Part shown: positions 25,441 through 36,580 of the stretch, in pieces
Layout: every line of letters begins with the position of its first letter
Numbering within the stretch: position 1 is the stretch's first letter
NCBI GenBank assembly: GCA_022792175.1
Contig: JAAWAN010000022.1
Coordinates: forward strand, 1 to 64,000
Source of the DNA: Provencibacterium sp.
GTDB lineage: Bacteria > Bacillota > Clostridia > Oscillospirales > Ruminococcaceae
DNA: 64,000 nucleotides
Reading direction: 5' to 3'
Program-made: the position numbers and the translations under genes
Notes under the pieces: generated by a model
The model's input: the letters and a program-made list of their open reading frames with translations, nothing else
The model's database searches: none
What the model was told of the DNA's origin: nothing

Positions 25441-26475
25441 ATGATAAACGTTTCCATCATGGGCGCGACCGGCTATGCGGGCGTTGAGCTCGTGCGCCTG
25501 CTGCTTACGCATCCGCAGGTAAAACTTTCCCACCTCTCCTCAGTCAGCTTTGAGGGGAAGCCCATCAGCGAAATCTATCCGGCGCTGCATGGCATCTGCG
25601 ATGAGCTGCTCACCGGCGAGGAGGGGCTTTATGAGGATACCGATGTACTCTTTACCAGCCTTCCGGCCGGCCTCAGCGAGCCGGTCGCCAAAAAATGCGC
25701 GGAGAAGGGGATTCTGCTCATCGACCTGGGGGCGGATTTTCGCCTCACCGACCCCGCGTCCTATGAAAAGTGGTATGGCAGAGCCTACAGCGAGCCGGCG
25801 CTGCACGAAAAAGCGGCCTACTGCATTCCCGAGCTGCATGGGCAGCGGCTTAAAACGGCGAAGATTATCGGCAATCCCGGCTGCTACCCGACCTCGATTG
25901 CCCTGGCCATCGCCCCGGCGCTTACCGGCGGGCTCATCAAAGCGCAGGGGATTGTCATCGACTCGAAGTCGGGCGTGACCGGGGCCGGGCGGGGACTCAC
26001 CCAGACCTCCCATTTCCCCGACTGCAACGAGGCCTTCTCCCCCTATAAGGTGGCCAGCCACCGCCACACCCCCGAGATTGAGCAGACGCTCTCCGAGCTT
26101 GCCGGCTCCTCCCTTACTGTTACTTTTGTCCCCCACCTGCTGCCTTTAAACCGCGGCATCCTCTCCACTCTGTATACCGAGCTCACCGCGCCGCAGCAGC
26201 TGCCCGAGCTGGTGGAAAAATGGAAAGCCTTTTATGCGGATAAGCCGTTTGTGCGGGTGCTCGCCGCCGGAGAGACCGCCAACCTGCGCAATGTAAAATA
26301 CTCAAACTACTGCGATATTTCGCTGCACCTCGATGCCCGCGCCGGCCGCCTGATTTTGGTAAGCGCGATTGATAATATGGTCAAGGGCGCGGCCGGCCAG
26401 GCAATTCAGAATATGAATATTGCCATGGGCCTGCCGGAAACAGAGGGGCTGATGATGGTCCCGCCCGCCTTTTGA
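25441..26475 (+). CDS. argC: N-acetyl-gamma-glutamyl-phosphate reductase
   Basis: A 344-residue NADPH enzyme. The N-terminal dinucleotide-binding start is SIMGATGYAGVELVRLL, and the active-site Cys is in IIGNPGCYPTS. KSGVTGAGRG and the SHRHTPEIEQ segment with the catalytic His follow. It reduces N-acetylglutamyl phosphate to the semialdehyde, between ArgB and ArgD. GTTGGGGG lies before the ATG. Confidence 0.97.
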   Translation: MINVSIMGATGYAGVELVRLLLTHPQVKLSHLSSVSFEGKPISEIYPALHGICDELLTGEEGLYEDTDVLFTSLPAGLSEPVAKKCAEKGILLIDLGADFRLTDPASYEKWYGRAYSEPALHEKAAYCIPELHGQRLKTAKIIGNPGCYPTSIALAIAPALTGGLIKAQGIVIDSKSGVTGAGRGLTQTSHFPDCNEAFSPYKVASHRHTPEIEQTLSELAGSSLTVTFVPHLLPLNRGILSTLYTELTAPQQLPELVEKWKAFYADKPFVRVLAAGETANLRNVKYSNYCDISLHLDARAGRLILVSAIDNMVKGAAGQAIQNMNIAMGLPETEGLMMVPPAF

Positions 26476-26540
26476 TAAAACCCGGCCCTCCGGCTTTCAG
26501 AAAAAACCGGTCATTTTGACAAGATAAAGGATGGTCTATC

Positions 26541-27767
26541 ATGGAGATTACTCAGGCTGCAGGCGGCGTCTGCGCGGCGAAGGGCTTTTTTGCCGGCGGC
26601 GTGCACTGCGGAATCCGCAAAAACACCTCCAAGCTCGATTTAGCGCTCATCTACAGTGAAACCCCCTGCGCGGCGGCAGCCGTCTATACCAAAAACAAGG
26701 TCTGCGGCGCGCCGATCACCGTTACCCGCGCCCACCTTTCCGATGGACGGGCGCAGGCCATCATCTGCAACAGCGGCAACGCCAACACCTGCAATGCCGA
26801 TGGTGTTTCGAAGGCGCAGATGATGTGCGCCGCCCTGGCCCGCGAGCTGCACCTGGCAGAAACGGATATCGCCGTCGCCTCCACCGGCGTCATCGGCCAG
26901 CCGCTGCCGATTGACCCTATCCTCTCAAACATCGCCCCGCTCATCCGCTCCTGCCGGGCAGACGGGGAGGGAAGCCTGCTAGCGGGCACCGCTATCATGA
27001 CGACCGATACCCATGAAAAGGAATATTCCGTGCGCTTTTCGCTGGGCGGGAAGAGCTGCCATATCGGCGGCATTGCCAAGGGCAGCGGCATGATTGAGCC
27101 GAATATGGCGACCATGCTCTGCTTTATCACCACTGATGCGGCCATCTCCCCGGCTATGCTTCAAAAGGCGCTCTCGGCCGACGTGCAGACCACCTTCAAC
27201 ATGGTCAGCATCGACGGGGACACCTCCACCAACGACACGCTGGTCCTTCTGGCCAACGGCGCGGCGAAAAACTCCACCGTAGAAGCCGAGGGGGAGGATT
27301 TTGACACCTTCTGCGCGGCGCTGCACGCCGTTACTACCCAACTCTGCCGGATGATTGCCAAGGATGGCGAAGGCGCGACCAAGCTGCTGACCTGCACCGT
27401 GCGCGGGGCGGACGGGCAGCAGACTGCCCGCAAAATTGCCAAATCGGTGATCAAGTCCACCCTTTTTAAATGCGCCGTTTTCGGGTGTGATGCCAACTGG
27501 GGACGCATTCTCTGCGCCATCGGCTACACCGAGGCGGAGTTTGAGATTGATAAGGTAGCCGTCTGGCTCTGTTCGGCGGGCGGGAAGGTGCAGGTCTGCG
27601 AAAGCGGCGCCGGCCTTCCCTTCAGCGAAGATGAGGCCTTACAGGTGCTGCAGCAGGATGAGGTCACCGTTTTAATCGATATGGGCAGCGGCAGCGAAAC
27701 CGCCACCGCCTGGGGATGCGACCTCAGCTACGACTATGTGAAGATTAACGGGGATTACCGGACCTGA
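26541..27767 (+). CDS. argJ: Bifunctional glutamate N-acetyltransferase/ornithine acetyltransferase
   Basis: A 408-residue ArgJ with the self-cleavage site KGSGMIEPNMATMLCF, where the Thr of the ATML motif becomes the nucleophile of the beta chain. ICNSGNANTCNADG and SVIKSTLFKCAVFGCDANWGR are family hallmarks. The enzyme recycles the acetyl group from acetylornithine to glutamate. Whether it also uses acetyl-CoA (bifunctional) cannot be read with certainty; no argA is seen nearby. AAAGGA stands before the ATG at 26541. Confidence 0.96.
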   Translation: MEITQAAGGVCAAKGFFAGGVHCGIRKNTSKLDLALIYSETPCAAAAVYTKNKVCGAPITVTRAHLSDGRAQAIICNSGNANTCNADGVSKAQMMCAALARELHLAETDIAVASTGVIGQPLPIDPILSNIAPLIRSCRADGEGSLLAGTAIMTTDTHEKEYSVRFSLGGKSCHIGGIAKGSGMIEPNMATMLCFITTDAAISPAMLQKALSADVQTTFNMVSIDGDTSTNDTLVLLANGAAKNSTVEAEGEDFDTFCAALHAVTTQLCRMIAKDGEGATKLLTCTVRGADGQQTARKIAKSVIKSTLFKCAVFGCDANWGRILCAIGYTEAEFEIDKVAVWLCSAGGKVQVCESGAGLPFSEDEALQVLQQDEVTVLIDMGSGSETATAWGCDLSYDYVKINGDYRT

Positions 27768-27839
27768 GACAGGGCGGCAGACTCCAATATCATAAAAACA
27801 CTGCTTATGCAGTCAAAAGCACAGGAGGGACAGGGCGGC

Positions 27840-28697
27840 ATGCAGATTTCCAATGCGGACAAGGCTCTGGTTCTAAACCAGGCGCTCCCCTACATTCAGA
27901 AATATTTCGGCAAAACGGTGGTCGTTAAATATGGCGGCAACGCCATGACCGACGAGACGCTCAAGCAGGCGGTGATGAGCGATATCGTGCTGCTCTCGGC
28001 CGTCGGCATCCGGGTCATTCTGGTGCATGGCGGCGGTCCGGAGATTACCGCCATGCTGGGCAGGGTCGGCAAGGAGTCGAAATTCATCGGCGGGCTGCGC
28101 TATACCGATAAGGAGACGGCCGAGATTGTACAGATGGTACTGGCCGGAAAGACCAACAAGGACCTTGTCTCCCTGCTCTCGCAGCACGGCGGCCGGGCAG
28201 TGGGCCTGTGCGGTATTGACGGGGGGATGTTCAAGGTGACAAAGCACCGCGGCAATACCGACCTCGGCTTTGTCGGCGATATCGAAGCGGTGGATGACAC
28301 CCTGCTGCGGGATGCGCTGCAGGGCGGCTATATCCCGGTTGTGGCCACCGTTGGCTGCTCGAAACAGGGCGAAGTCTACAACATCAACGCCGACACCGCC
28401 GCTGCTGCCATCGCCAGCCGGATGGGGGCGGAAAACCTCATTTTAATGACCGATATCCGCGGCCTGCTGCGGGATAAGGAGGATGAAAGCACCCTCATCC
28501 CCGATGTGCAGGTCTCCGAGGTGCCCGCCCTTATCCGGGAGGGGATTATCTCGGGGGGGATGATCCCGAAGATTGAGTGCTGCGTCGAGGCGGTGCGCCG
28601 CGGTGTCAGCCGGACGTTTATCATCGACGGGCGGATTCCCCATTCGATTTTAATCGAAATGTTCTCGGATGAGGGCATCGGCACCATGTTCCACTAA
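27840..28697 (+). CDS. argB: Acetylglutamate kinase
   Basis: A 285-residue amino-acid kinase. VVVKYGGNAM, ILVHGGGPEITAML and the NINADTAAAAIASRMGAENLILMTDIRG region mark the ATP and acetylglutamate sites. The ATG at 27840 has AGGAGGG ten bases upstream and is preferred to the in-frame ATG at 27807. The C-terminal ISGGMIPKIECCVEAVRRGV fits. ArgB is often the arginine-inhibited step. The protein begins about 25 residues ahead of the kinase core, a length seen in arginine-sensitive enzymes, so feedback inhibition is possible. Confidence 0.96.
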   Translation: MQISNADKALVLNQALPYIQKYFGKTVVVKYGGNAMTDETLKQAVMSDIVLLSAVGIRVILVHGGGPEITAMLGRVGKESKFIGGLRYTDKETAEIVQMVLAGKTNKDLVSLLSQHGGRAVGLCGIDGGMFKVTKHRGNTDLGFVGDIEAVDDTLLRDALQGGYIPVVATVGCSKQGEVYNINADTAAAAIASRMGAENLILMTDIRGLLRDKEDESTLIPDVQVSEVPALIREGIISGGMIPKIECCVEAVRRGVSRTFIIDGRIPHSILIEMFSDEGIGTMFH

Positions 28698-28713
28698 AAG
28701 GAGGAATTTTGCA

Positions 28714-29895
28714 ATGAATGCGCAGCAGATAAAGGAAGGCGCGCAGCAGTATCTGGCCAATACCTATGGCCGGTTTGACCTGGTGCTTGAGCGCGGCAAA
28801 GGAGCCACCGTTTCCGATACGGAGGGAAAGGAATATATCGATCTCGGCAGCGGCATCGGCGTAAACTCGCTGGGGTTTGCCGATGAGGGCTGGGTGCGCG
28901 AGGTTACAAAGCAGCTCGGCAAGCTTGCGCACACCTCCAACCTCTACTACAGCGCCCCCTGTGTCGAGCTTGCCAAGGTGCTCTGCACCCGCACCGGCAT
29001 GAAAAAGGTCTTCTTCTGCAACTCGGGCGCGGAGGCGAACGAGGGCGCCATCAAGGCGGCGCGCAAATATTCCCTCGAGCGCTATGGCAAGGGGCGGCAC
29101 ACCATTGTATCTCTGCAAAATTCCTTTCATGGCCGCACAATGGCCACCCTCTCGGCCACCGGGCAGGATGTTTTCCACCAGAACTTTGACCCGTTTTTAG
29201 AGGGCTTCCGCTTTGCCCCGGCGGGCGATACCGACAAAACCCTCTCCATGCTGACAGAGGATGTCTGCGCCGTTATGATCGAGCTTATCCAGGGGGAGGG
29301 GGGCGTTGTCCCGCTCGAGAGGGACTATGTGAAAGCGGTTGCCGACTGCTGCAAAAAGCGGGATATCCTGCTGCTGGTGGATGAGGTGCAGACCGGCATC
29401 GGCCGCACGGGGAAGCTGCTCTGCTGCGAGCACTATGGACTGCTGCCGGATATCATCACCCTCGCGAAGGGCCTTGGCGGCGGGCTGCCCATCGGCGCGG
29501 TGCTCTTCGGCGAAAAATGCGAAAACACTCTCGGCCCGGGCGACCACGGCAGCACCTTCGGCGGCAACCCGGCCGTCTGCGCGGGCGCGCTTGCAGTGCT
29601 CTCCCGGCTGGACGATGCCATGCTGGGGGAGATTGAAAAAAAGGGAGCCTATCTGCGCGAAAGCTTTGAAAAGCTGCCGGGCGTTCAGTCGGTGACCGGC
29701 CTCGGGCTGATGATCGGCCTGCAGCCGGCTGAGGGGATCGCCGCGCGGGATATCGTAACCCGGGCCATTCAAAAGGGCGCCATCCCGCTGACGGCGAAAA
29801 GCAAGGTGCGCCTGCTCCCGCCGCTCGCCATCAGCTGGGAGGAGCTCGAAAAGGCGGCGGCCATTTTAAGCGAATGTTTTGAAGAAGGGGAATGA
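28714..29895 (+). CDS. argD: Acetylornithine aminotransferase
   Basis: A 393-residue class III aminotransferase. NSGAEANEGAIKAARKYS and NSFHGRTMATLSATG bind the cofactor. LLVDEVQTGIGRTGKL carries the PLP-binding Asp region, and the PLP lysine is in TLAKGLGGGLPIGAV. It uses glutamate to convert acetylglutamate semialdehyde to acetylornithine. The ATG at 28714 follows AAAGGAGG and is preferred to the upstream in-frame start at 28669, which lies inside argB. The gap to argB is 16 bases. Confidence 0.97.
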   Translation: MNAQQIKEGAQQYLANTYGRFDLVLERGKGATVSDTEGKEYIDLGSGIGVNSLGFADEGWVREVTKQLGKLAHTSNLYYSAPCVELAKVLCTRTGMKKVFFCNSGAEANEGAIKAARKYSLERYGKGRHTIVSLQNSFHGRTMATLSATGQDVFHQNFDPFLEGFRFAPAGDTDKTLSMLTEDVCAVMIELIQGEGGVVPLERDYVKAVADCCKKRDILLLVDEVQTGIGRTGKLLCCEHYGLLPDIITLAKGLGGGLPIGAVLFGEKCENTLGPGDHGSTFGGNPAVCAGALAVLSRLDDAMLGEIEKKGAYLRESFEKLPGVQSVTGLGLMIGLQPAEGIAARDIVTRAIQKGAIPLTAKSKVRLLPPLAISWEELEKAAAILSECFEEGE

Positions 29896-29901
29896 GTATT
29901 G

Positions 29902-30810
29902 ATGAAGCATCTGTTAAAGCTGCTCGACCTTAGCGGCGAGGAGATTATCGAAATTTTAAATCTGGCCGACCAGCTCAAATATGAGCGGGCGCATCACATT
30001 GCCCACCCGCGCCTTGCCGGAAAATCGCTGGGCATGATTTTCCAGAAGGCCTCCACCCGCACGCGGGTCTCCTTTGAAACGGGCATTTATCAGCTGGGCG
30101 GGCAGGCGCTCTTCCTCTCGGCCAACGACCTGCAGATCGGGCGGGGTGAGCCAGTGGAGGATACGGCGCGCGTTCTCTCCCGCTATCTCGATGGCATTAT
30201 GATCCGCACCTTTAAGCAGGAGGAGGTGGAGAAGCTGGCGAAATATGGATCGATTCCGGTTATCAACGGGCTGACCGACTTCTGCCACCCCTGCCAGGTG
30301 CTCGCCGACCTGATGACCATCCGGGAAGTGAAGGGCACCCTCTCCGGGCACAAGATGTGCTTTATCGGGGATGGGAACAACATGGCCAATTCCCTCATCG
30401 TCGGCGCGCTCAAAACGGGGATGCGCATGGCGGTCGCCTGCCCGCAGGGGTATCATCCCGACCCGGTGGTGCTTGACTTTGCAAAGGCCTATGAAGGTAA
30501 GTTCCTTTTGACCGATAACCTTTCCGAGGCTGCGGCGGGCGCAGATGTGCTGGTGACCGACGTCTGGGCCTCAATGGGCCAGGAGGGGGAGGCCGCCGCG
30601 CGCAGAAAGGCGTTTAACGGCTTCCAGATAAACGATGACATCCTCTCTGCCGCCAATCCGGACGCCATGGTGCTGCACTGCCTGCCCGCCCACCGGGAGG
30701 AGGAGATTACCGCCGCCGTCTTCGAGGCGCATGCCAAAGAGATTTTCGAGGAGGCGGAAAACCGGCTGCATGCGCAGAAGGCGGTCATGGTCAAGCTGAT
30801 GGAGGGCTGA
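29902..30810 (+). CDS. argF: Ornithine carbamoyltransferase
   Basis: A 302-residue enzyme, full length. The carbamoyl phosphate site is KASTRTRVSFE. DFCHPCQVLADLMT and the ornithine-binding HCLPAHREEEI are conserved. It makes citrulline from ornithine and carbamoyl phosphate and closes the pathway to ArgG. The ATG at 29902 is used. A TTG at 29899 could also serve, since GAAGGGG lies inside the end of argD. It is the last gene of the operon, six bases behind argD, followed by a strong hairpin. Confidence 0.97.
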   Translation: MKHLLKLLDLSGEEIIEILNLADQLKYERAHHIAHPRLAGKSLGMIFQKASTRTRVSFETGIYQLGGQALFLSANDLQIGRGEPVEDTARVLSRYLDGIMIRTFKQEEVEKLAKYGSIPVINGLTDFCHPCQVLADLMTIREVKGTLSGHKMCFIGDGNNMANSLIVGALKTGMRMAVACPQGYHPDPVVLDFAKAYEGKFLLTDNLSEAAAGADVLVTDVWASMGQEGEAAARRKAFNGFQINDDILSAANPDAMVLHCLPAHREEEITAAVFEAHAKEIFEEAENRLHAQKAVMVKLMEG

Positions 30811-30834
30811 AAGGCCATCGGCCTATAACAGATA

Positions 30835-30874
30835 CAGGCAGGGTCCCCGGAATCCGGGGACCCTGCCTGCGTTT
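30835..30874 (+). terminator. Terminator of the arginine operon
   Basis: CAGGCAGGGTCCCCGGA (30835-30851) and its exact reverse complement (30853-30869) flank a single A. CGTTTT follows. Confidence 0.85.
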
Positions 30875-30901
30875 TATAACGAATATTTTCCCAAAAAGCG
30901 C

Positions 30902-30932
30902 TTGACATTCCCATCGTGTGAAGGTTTATACT
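30902..30932 (+). promoter_or_regulatory. MerR-type promoter with a 19-base spacer
   Basis: A perfect TTGACA (30902-30907) and TATACT (30927-30932) are 19 bases apart. Within the spacer lies an imperfect dyad (ACATTC...GAAGGT, about 30905-30925). Long spacers with a central dyad are the known target of MerR activators, so the regulator at 30975 probably acts on its own gene. Confidence 0.75.
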
Positions 30933-30974
30933 GTCTTTCGGAACCGGTTCCCACTATCAATCAGGAGGAATGTC

Positions 30975-31760
30975 ATGCTAACGATCGGCGATTTTTCCCG
31001 GCTGAGCCGTGTTACTCCCCGGATGCTGCGCCATTACGACGCCCTGGGCCTGCTGCGCCCCGAGACGGTAGGCGAAAACGGCTACCGCTATTACCGGCAG
31101 GATCAGCTGGCTGAGCTGGTGCGCATTCAGTGGCTAAAGAATTATGGCTTTTCCTTAAACGAAATCAAGCCGCTTCTGGCTCTGAACAACGCCCAGCTGC
31201 TCCCCTGCCTTCAGCAGCGGCGCCTGGCGCTTTATCAGAAGCTGAACAGGCAGCAGGCGCTGATCCATCAGCTCGAAGCAGACATCCTCCGTATGGAGGG
31301 AATAAAAGTGACCGACACCTATCAGATTGTTTTGTTGGAAGAGCCCGAGCAGAGGGTTTTCTCGGTGCGTGAAACCATCGGCGTTCAGCAGTACCATGAG
31401 CTGTTTAACCGGCTGCGCCGGGAGGCCGAGGCCGCGGGCCTTTTGCAGGCGGGCCCCATTCAGATGCTCTACCACTCCCCGAACTTCGATTATGAGCGCT
31501 CAGATGTAGAGGCGCAGATGGTGGTGGCGCAGGATGGGCCCGGCGTTAAAGTGAAGCCCGCCTGCACCTGTGCCGCCGTTCAGCACAGAGGCTCCTACGA
31601 AAATCTGCATCTGGCCTATGAAGCGCTGTGCGCCTGGCTGGCGGAGCACACCGAATACCAGGTCTGCGGCCCGGCGATGGACCGCTACCTCAACGACCCT
31701 CATCATACACCCCCCGAGCAGCTGGAAACCGGCGTCCTGTTTCCGGTGAAGCGCCTGTAA
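30975..31760 (+). CDS. MerR-family regulator with GyrI-like effector domain
   Basis: A 261-residue regulator. Residues 1-70 are the MerR winged helix (LTIGDFSRLSRVTPRMLRHYDALG, ENGYRYYRQDQL). A coiled-coil dimer helix follows (about 75-110). From about 115 there is a GyrI/BmrR-like effector domain ending in YLNDPHHTPPEQLETGVLFPV, with the usual acidic binding site. The ATG at 30975 has AGGAGG upstream, and the upstream in-frame start at 30918 lies inside the promoter. The family commonly senses drugs or cationic compounds. No transporter gene sits next to it, so the target besides its own promoter is unknown. Confidence 0.9.
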   Translation: MLTIGDFSRLSRVTPRMLRHYDALGLLRPETVGENGYRYYRQDQLAELVRIQWLKNYGFSLNEIKPLLALNNAQLLPCLQQRRLALYQKLNRQQALIHQLEADILRMEGIKVTDTYQIVLLEEPEQRVFSVRETIGVQQYHELFNRLRREAEAAGLLQAGPIQMLYHSPNFDYERSDVEAQMVVAQDGPGVKVKPACTCAAVQHRGSYENLHLAYEALCAWLAEHTEYQVCGPAMDRYLNDPHHTPPEQLETGVLFPVKRL

Positions 31761-31849
31761 ACCCGTTAAAAAGGGCGTGCCCGCAAAATAGAACAAACCT
31801 GTAAAAAGCACTTCTCTGGCACGCAAAAAGAAGTCAAGGGGGCTGCTGC

Positions 31850-31956
31850 TCCGGCCTGCAGGAACCGGAAAAACGGCTTTTGACTCCGGTGGAGTCAAAA
31901 GCCGTTTTTCACAAGAGGCTGTTGCAAAATGCAATCATTTTGCAACAGCCTCTTTT
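31850..31956. repeat. Composite hairpin repeat, copy A, with terminator
   Basis: Three stem units in a row: TCCGG/CCGGA (31850-31869), then a perfect 19-bp stem (31869-31887 with 31891-31909), then another perfect 19-bp stem with the CTGTTGCAAAATG core (31913-31931 with 31936-31954). It lies between the converging MerR and secA genes and probably ends both transcripts. Related units are at 49110 and 56803. Confidence 0.8.
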
Positions 31957-34701
<2,745 letters not shown>

Positions 34702-34759
34702 AAAGGTTCACCTCAACTCTTTCTCTTCAGGCTCTCTGGTAAATAGTTATACATTGGAT

Positions 34760-34789
34760 ATTTTACACTCTTCCCCTCCCATATGTCAA
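34760..34789 (-). promoter_or_regulatory. secA promoter
   Basis: On the minus strand a perfect TTGACA (34789-34784), 18 bases, then TAAAAT (34765-34760). The leader to the GTG is about 50 bases. Confidence 0.7.
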
Positions 34790-34874
34790 ATATTAAGTAA
34801 ACAAATTATAAACAAGCTGCAAACAACGGCTGCTGAACGCCCTTCCTGCCCGGCCCTCCCCTGAAAACATCCGA

Positions 34875-34895
34875 ACAAAATCCTGAGGATTTTGT
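34875..34895. repeat. Perfect inverted repeat upstream of the MBOAT operon
   Basis: ACAAAATCC (34875-34883), TGA, GGATTTTGT (34887-34895). It ends 20 bases before the MBOAT -35 and could be a regulator site; there is no T-run that would mark a terminator. Confidence 0.45.
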
Positions 34896-34914
34896 AAACG
34901 TCCCCTTTTTCCGC

Positions 34915-34943
34915 TTTTCATTATGCCCATTTAGGAGTATAAT
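34915..34943 (+). promoter_or_regulatory. Promoter of the MBOAT operon
   Basis: TTTTCA (34915-34920), 17 bases and a perfect TATAAT (34938-34943), about 45 bases before the ATG at 34987. Confidence 0.65.
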
Positions 34944-34986
34944 ACTATATGAATGTCCGAAATCTGGAAGGCGGGTCCAATGAGAA

Positions 34987-36396
34987 ATGGTTTTTTCCAA
35001 TCTGATTTTTCTTTATCTTTTTCTCCCGGCTAATCTCCTGCTTTACTATCTGAAAAAGAATACGGCCTACCGCAATTTTATTCTGATTTTGTTCAGCCTG
35101 TTTTTTTATGCATGGGGCGAACCGGTCTGGGTTTTTGTTTTAATGTTTTCGGTCGGTATCGACTACTGCAACGGACGCATTATTGAGGAAAACCGCGGCG
35201 GCCTGCTGGCAAAGCTGGCGCTGGGGCTCTCGATTATTTTGAATCTGTCCCTTCTGGGGCTCTTTAAATATTCCGGTCTGCTGGTTTCCACCCTGAACGC
35301 CTTTCTTCCCTTCGCGCTGCCAGTGCCGGAATTTTCCCTCCCCATCGGCATCTCCTTTTATTCCTTTCAGGCGCTGAGCTATGTGGTCGATGTCTATCGC
35401 GGGCAGGTGCCCGTTCAAAAGCGCTATGATAAGCTGCTGCTGTATGTTTCGCTCTATCCTCAGCTGGTGGCAGGCCCCATCGTGCGCTACAGTGACATTG
35501 CCGCCGAAATTGACAGCCGCCGGGTGGATGCCTCCGGCTTCGCCCGCGGACTGACGCGCCTTCTCTGCGGACTGACGAAAAAGGTCTTTTTTGCCAACAT
35601 TGCCGGCTCGCTGCTCAAAAACTATGCGGATGCCGACCCCGCCTCCCTCTCGGTTGCCGGCGCCTGGGTGGGAATGCTGCTCTTCACCCTGCAGATTTAC
35701 TATGATTTTTCCGGCTATTCCGATATGGCCATCGGCCTCGGGCAGCTGTTCGGCTTTCATTACCGGGAAAACTTTAACTACCCCTATATCTCCCGCAGCG
35801 CCACCGAGTTCTGGCGGCGGTGGCATATTTCGCTCTCCAGCTTTTTTCGGGACTATGTATATATCCCGTTGGGCGGTGGAAAAAAGCATACGCTTCGCAA
35901 TCTGCTCATCGTCTGGTGTTTAACGGGGCTCTGGCATGGGGCCAGCTGGAATTTTGTGCTTTGGGGGCTCTACTACGGGCTGCTGATTCTCTGCGAACGG
36001 CTGTTTTTGGGGAAGATACTCGAGAAGCTTCCCGCCCTCTTTTCCCATCTTTATCTGCTGTTTATCACCGTCATCGGCTGGACGCTCTTTTATTTCACCG
36101 ATTTTTCCGTCCTTACCGCCTATCTGCGGGTGATGTTCGGCCGAGGCGGTGCGCCGCTCTGGGATGTTCGGCTGGGCATTGTTTTGATGAACCACCTGTT
36201 CTGGCTGCTGGCCGCCATTCTGTTTTGCATGCCGCTCGTTCCCCGCTTCCAGCGCTTTCTGGCGCAGCATCTCGGCAGCGCGTCGCTGGCGGGCATCCGG
36301 GTGCTCGAAGCGGCCATGGACCTGCTGCTTCTGCTGCTGTGTACCTGCCTGCTGGTCGGGCAGAGCTTTAACCCCTTTCTTTATTTTCGCTTTTAA
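34987..36396 (+). CDS. MBOAT-family O-acyltransferase (AlgI/DltB-like)
   Basis: A 469-residue polytopic membrane protein with about ten helices. It has the typical start (MVFSNLIFLYLFLPANLLLYY), RPxxY-like YPQLVAGPIVRYSDI, and the catalytic region FWRRWHISLSSFFRDYVYIPLGG followed by the membrane His in LTGLWHGASWNFVLWGLYYG. MBOAT proteins of this class pass acetyl groups across the membrane to exopolysaccharide or wall polymers. The next gene encodes a DHHW protein, the usual extracytoplasmic partner. A terminator-like hairpin separates them, so read-through is probably partial. Confidence 0.95.
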   Translation: MVFSNLIFLYLFLPANLLLYYLKKNTAYRNFILILFSLFFYAWGEPVWVFVLMFSVGIDYCNGRIIEENRGGLLAKLALGLSIILNLSLLGLFKYSGLLVSTLNAFLPFALPVPEFSLPIGISFYSFQALSYVVDVYRGQVPVQKRYDKLLLYVSLYPQLVAGPIVRYSDIAAEIDSRRVDASGFARGLTRLLCGLTKKVFFANIAGSLLKNYADADPASLSVAGAWVGMLLFTLQIYYDFSGYSDMAIGLGQLFGFHYRENFNYPYISRSATEFWRRWHISLSSFFRDYVYIPLGGGKKHTLRNLLIVWCLTGLWHGASWNFVLWGLYYGLLILCERLFLGKILEKLPALFSHLYLLFITVIGWTLFYFTDFSVLTAYLRVMFGRGGAPLWDVRLGIVLMNHLFWLLAAILFCMPLVPRFQRFLAQHLGSASLAGIRVLEAAMDLLLLLLCTCLLVGQSFNPFLYFRF

Positions 36397-36401
36397 GATC
36401 C

Positions 36402-36435
36402 CTGTCTTCAAAAAATCAAAGGTTTTTGAAGACAG
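36402..36435 (+). terminator. Hairpin behind the MBOAT gene
   Basis: CTGTCTTCAAAAA (36402-36414) pairs with TTTTTGAAGACAG (36423-36435). There is no long T-run after the stem, so it may be a weak terminator or an RNA-stabilising stem. Confidence 0.55.
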
Positions 36436-36580
36436 TATCCCATATTGCCGCAGGGAAACTGCCCAGGGCGGTTTCAGCCTTGGCTGCGCGCGGCGGGCAA
36501 AACCTGCCGGATAAAAAATTATCATCGGCACTTCAGGGGGCGCTGGCTGTCAGAACCCCCTCTTTTCGGGAGGCTGAATA

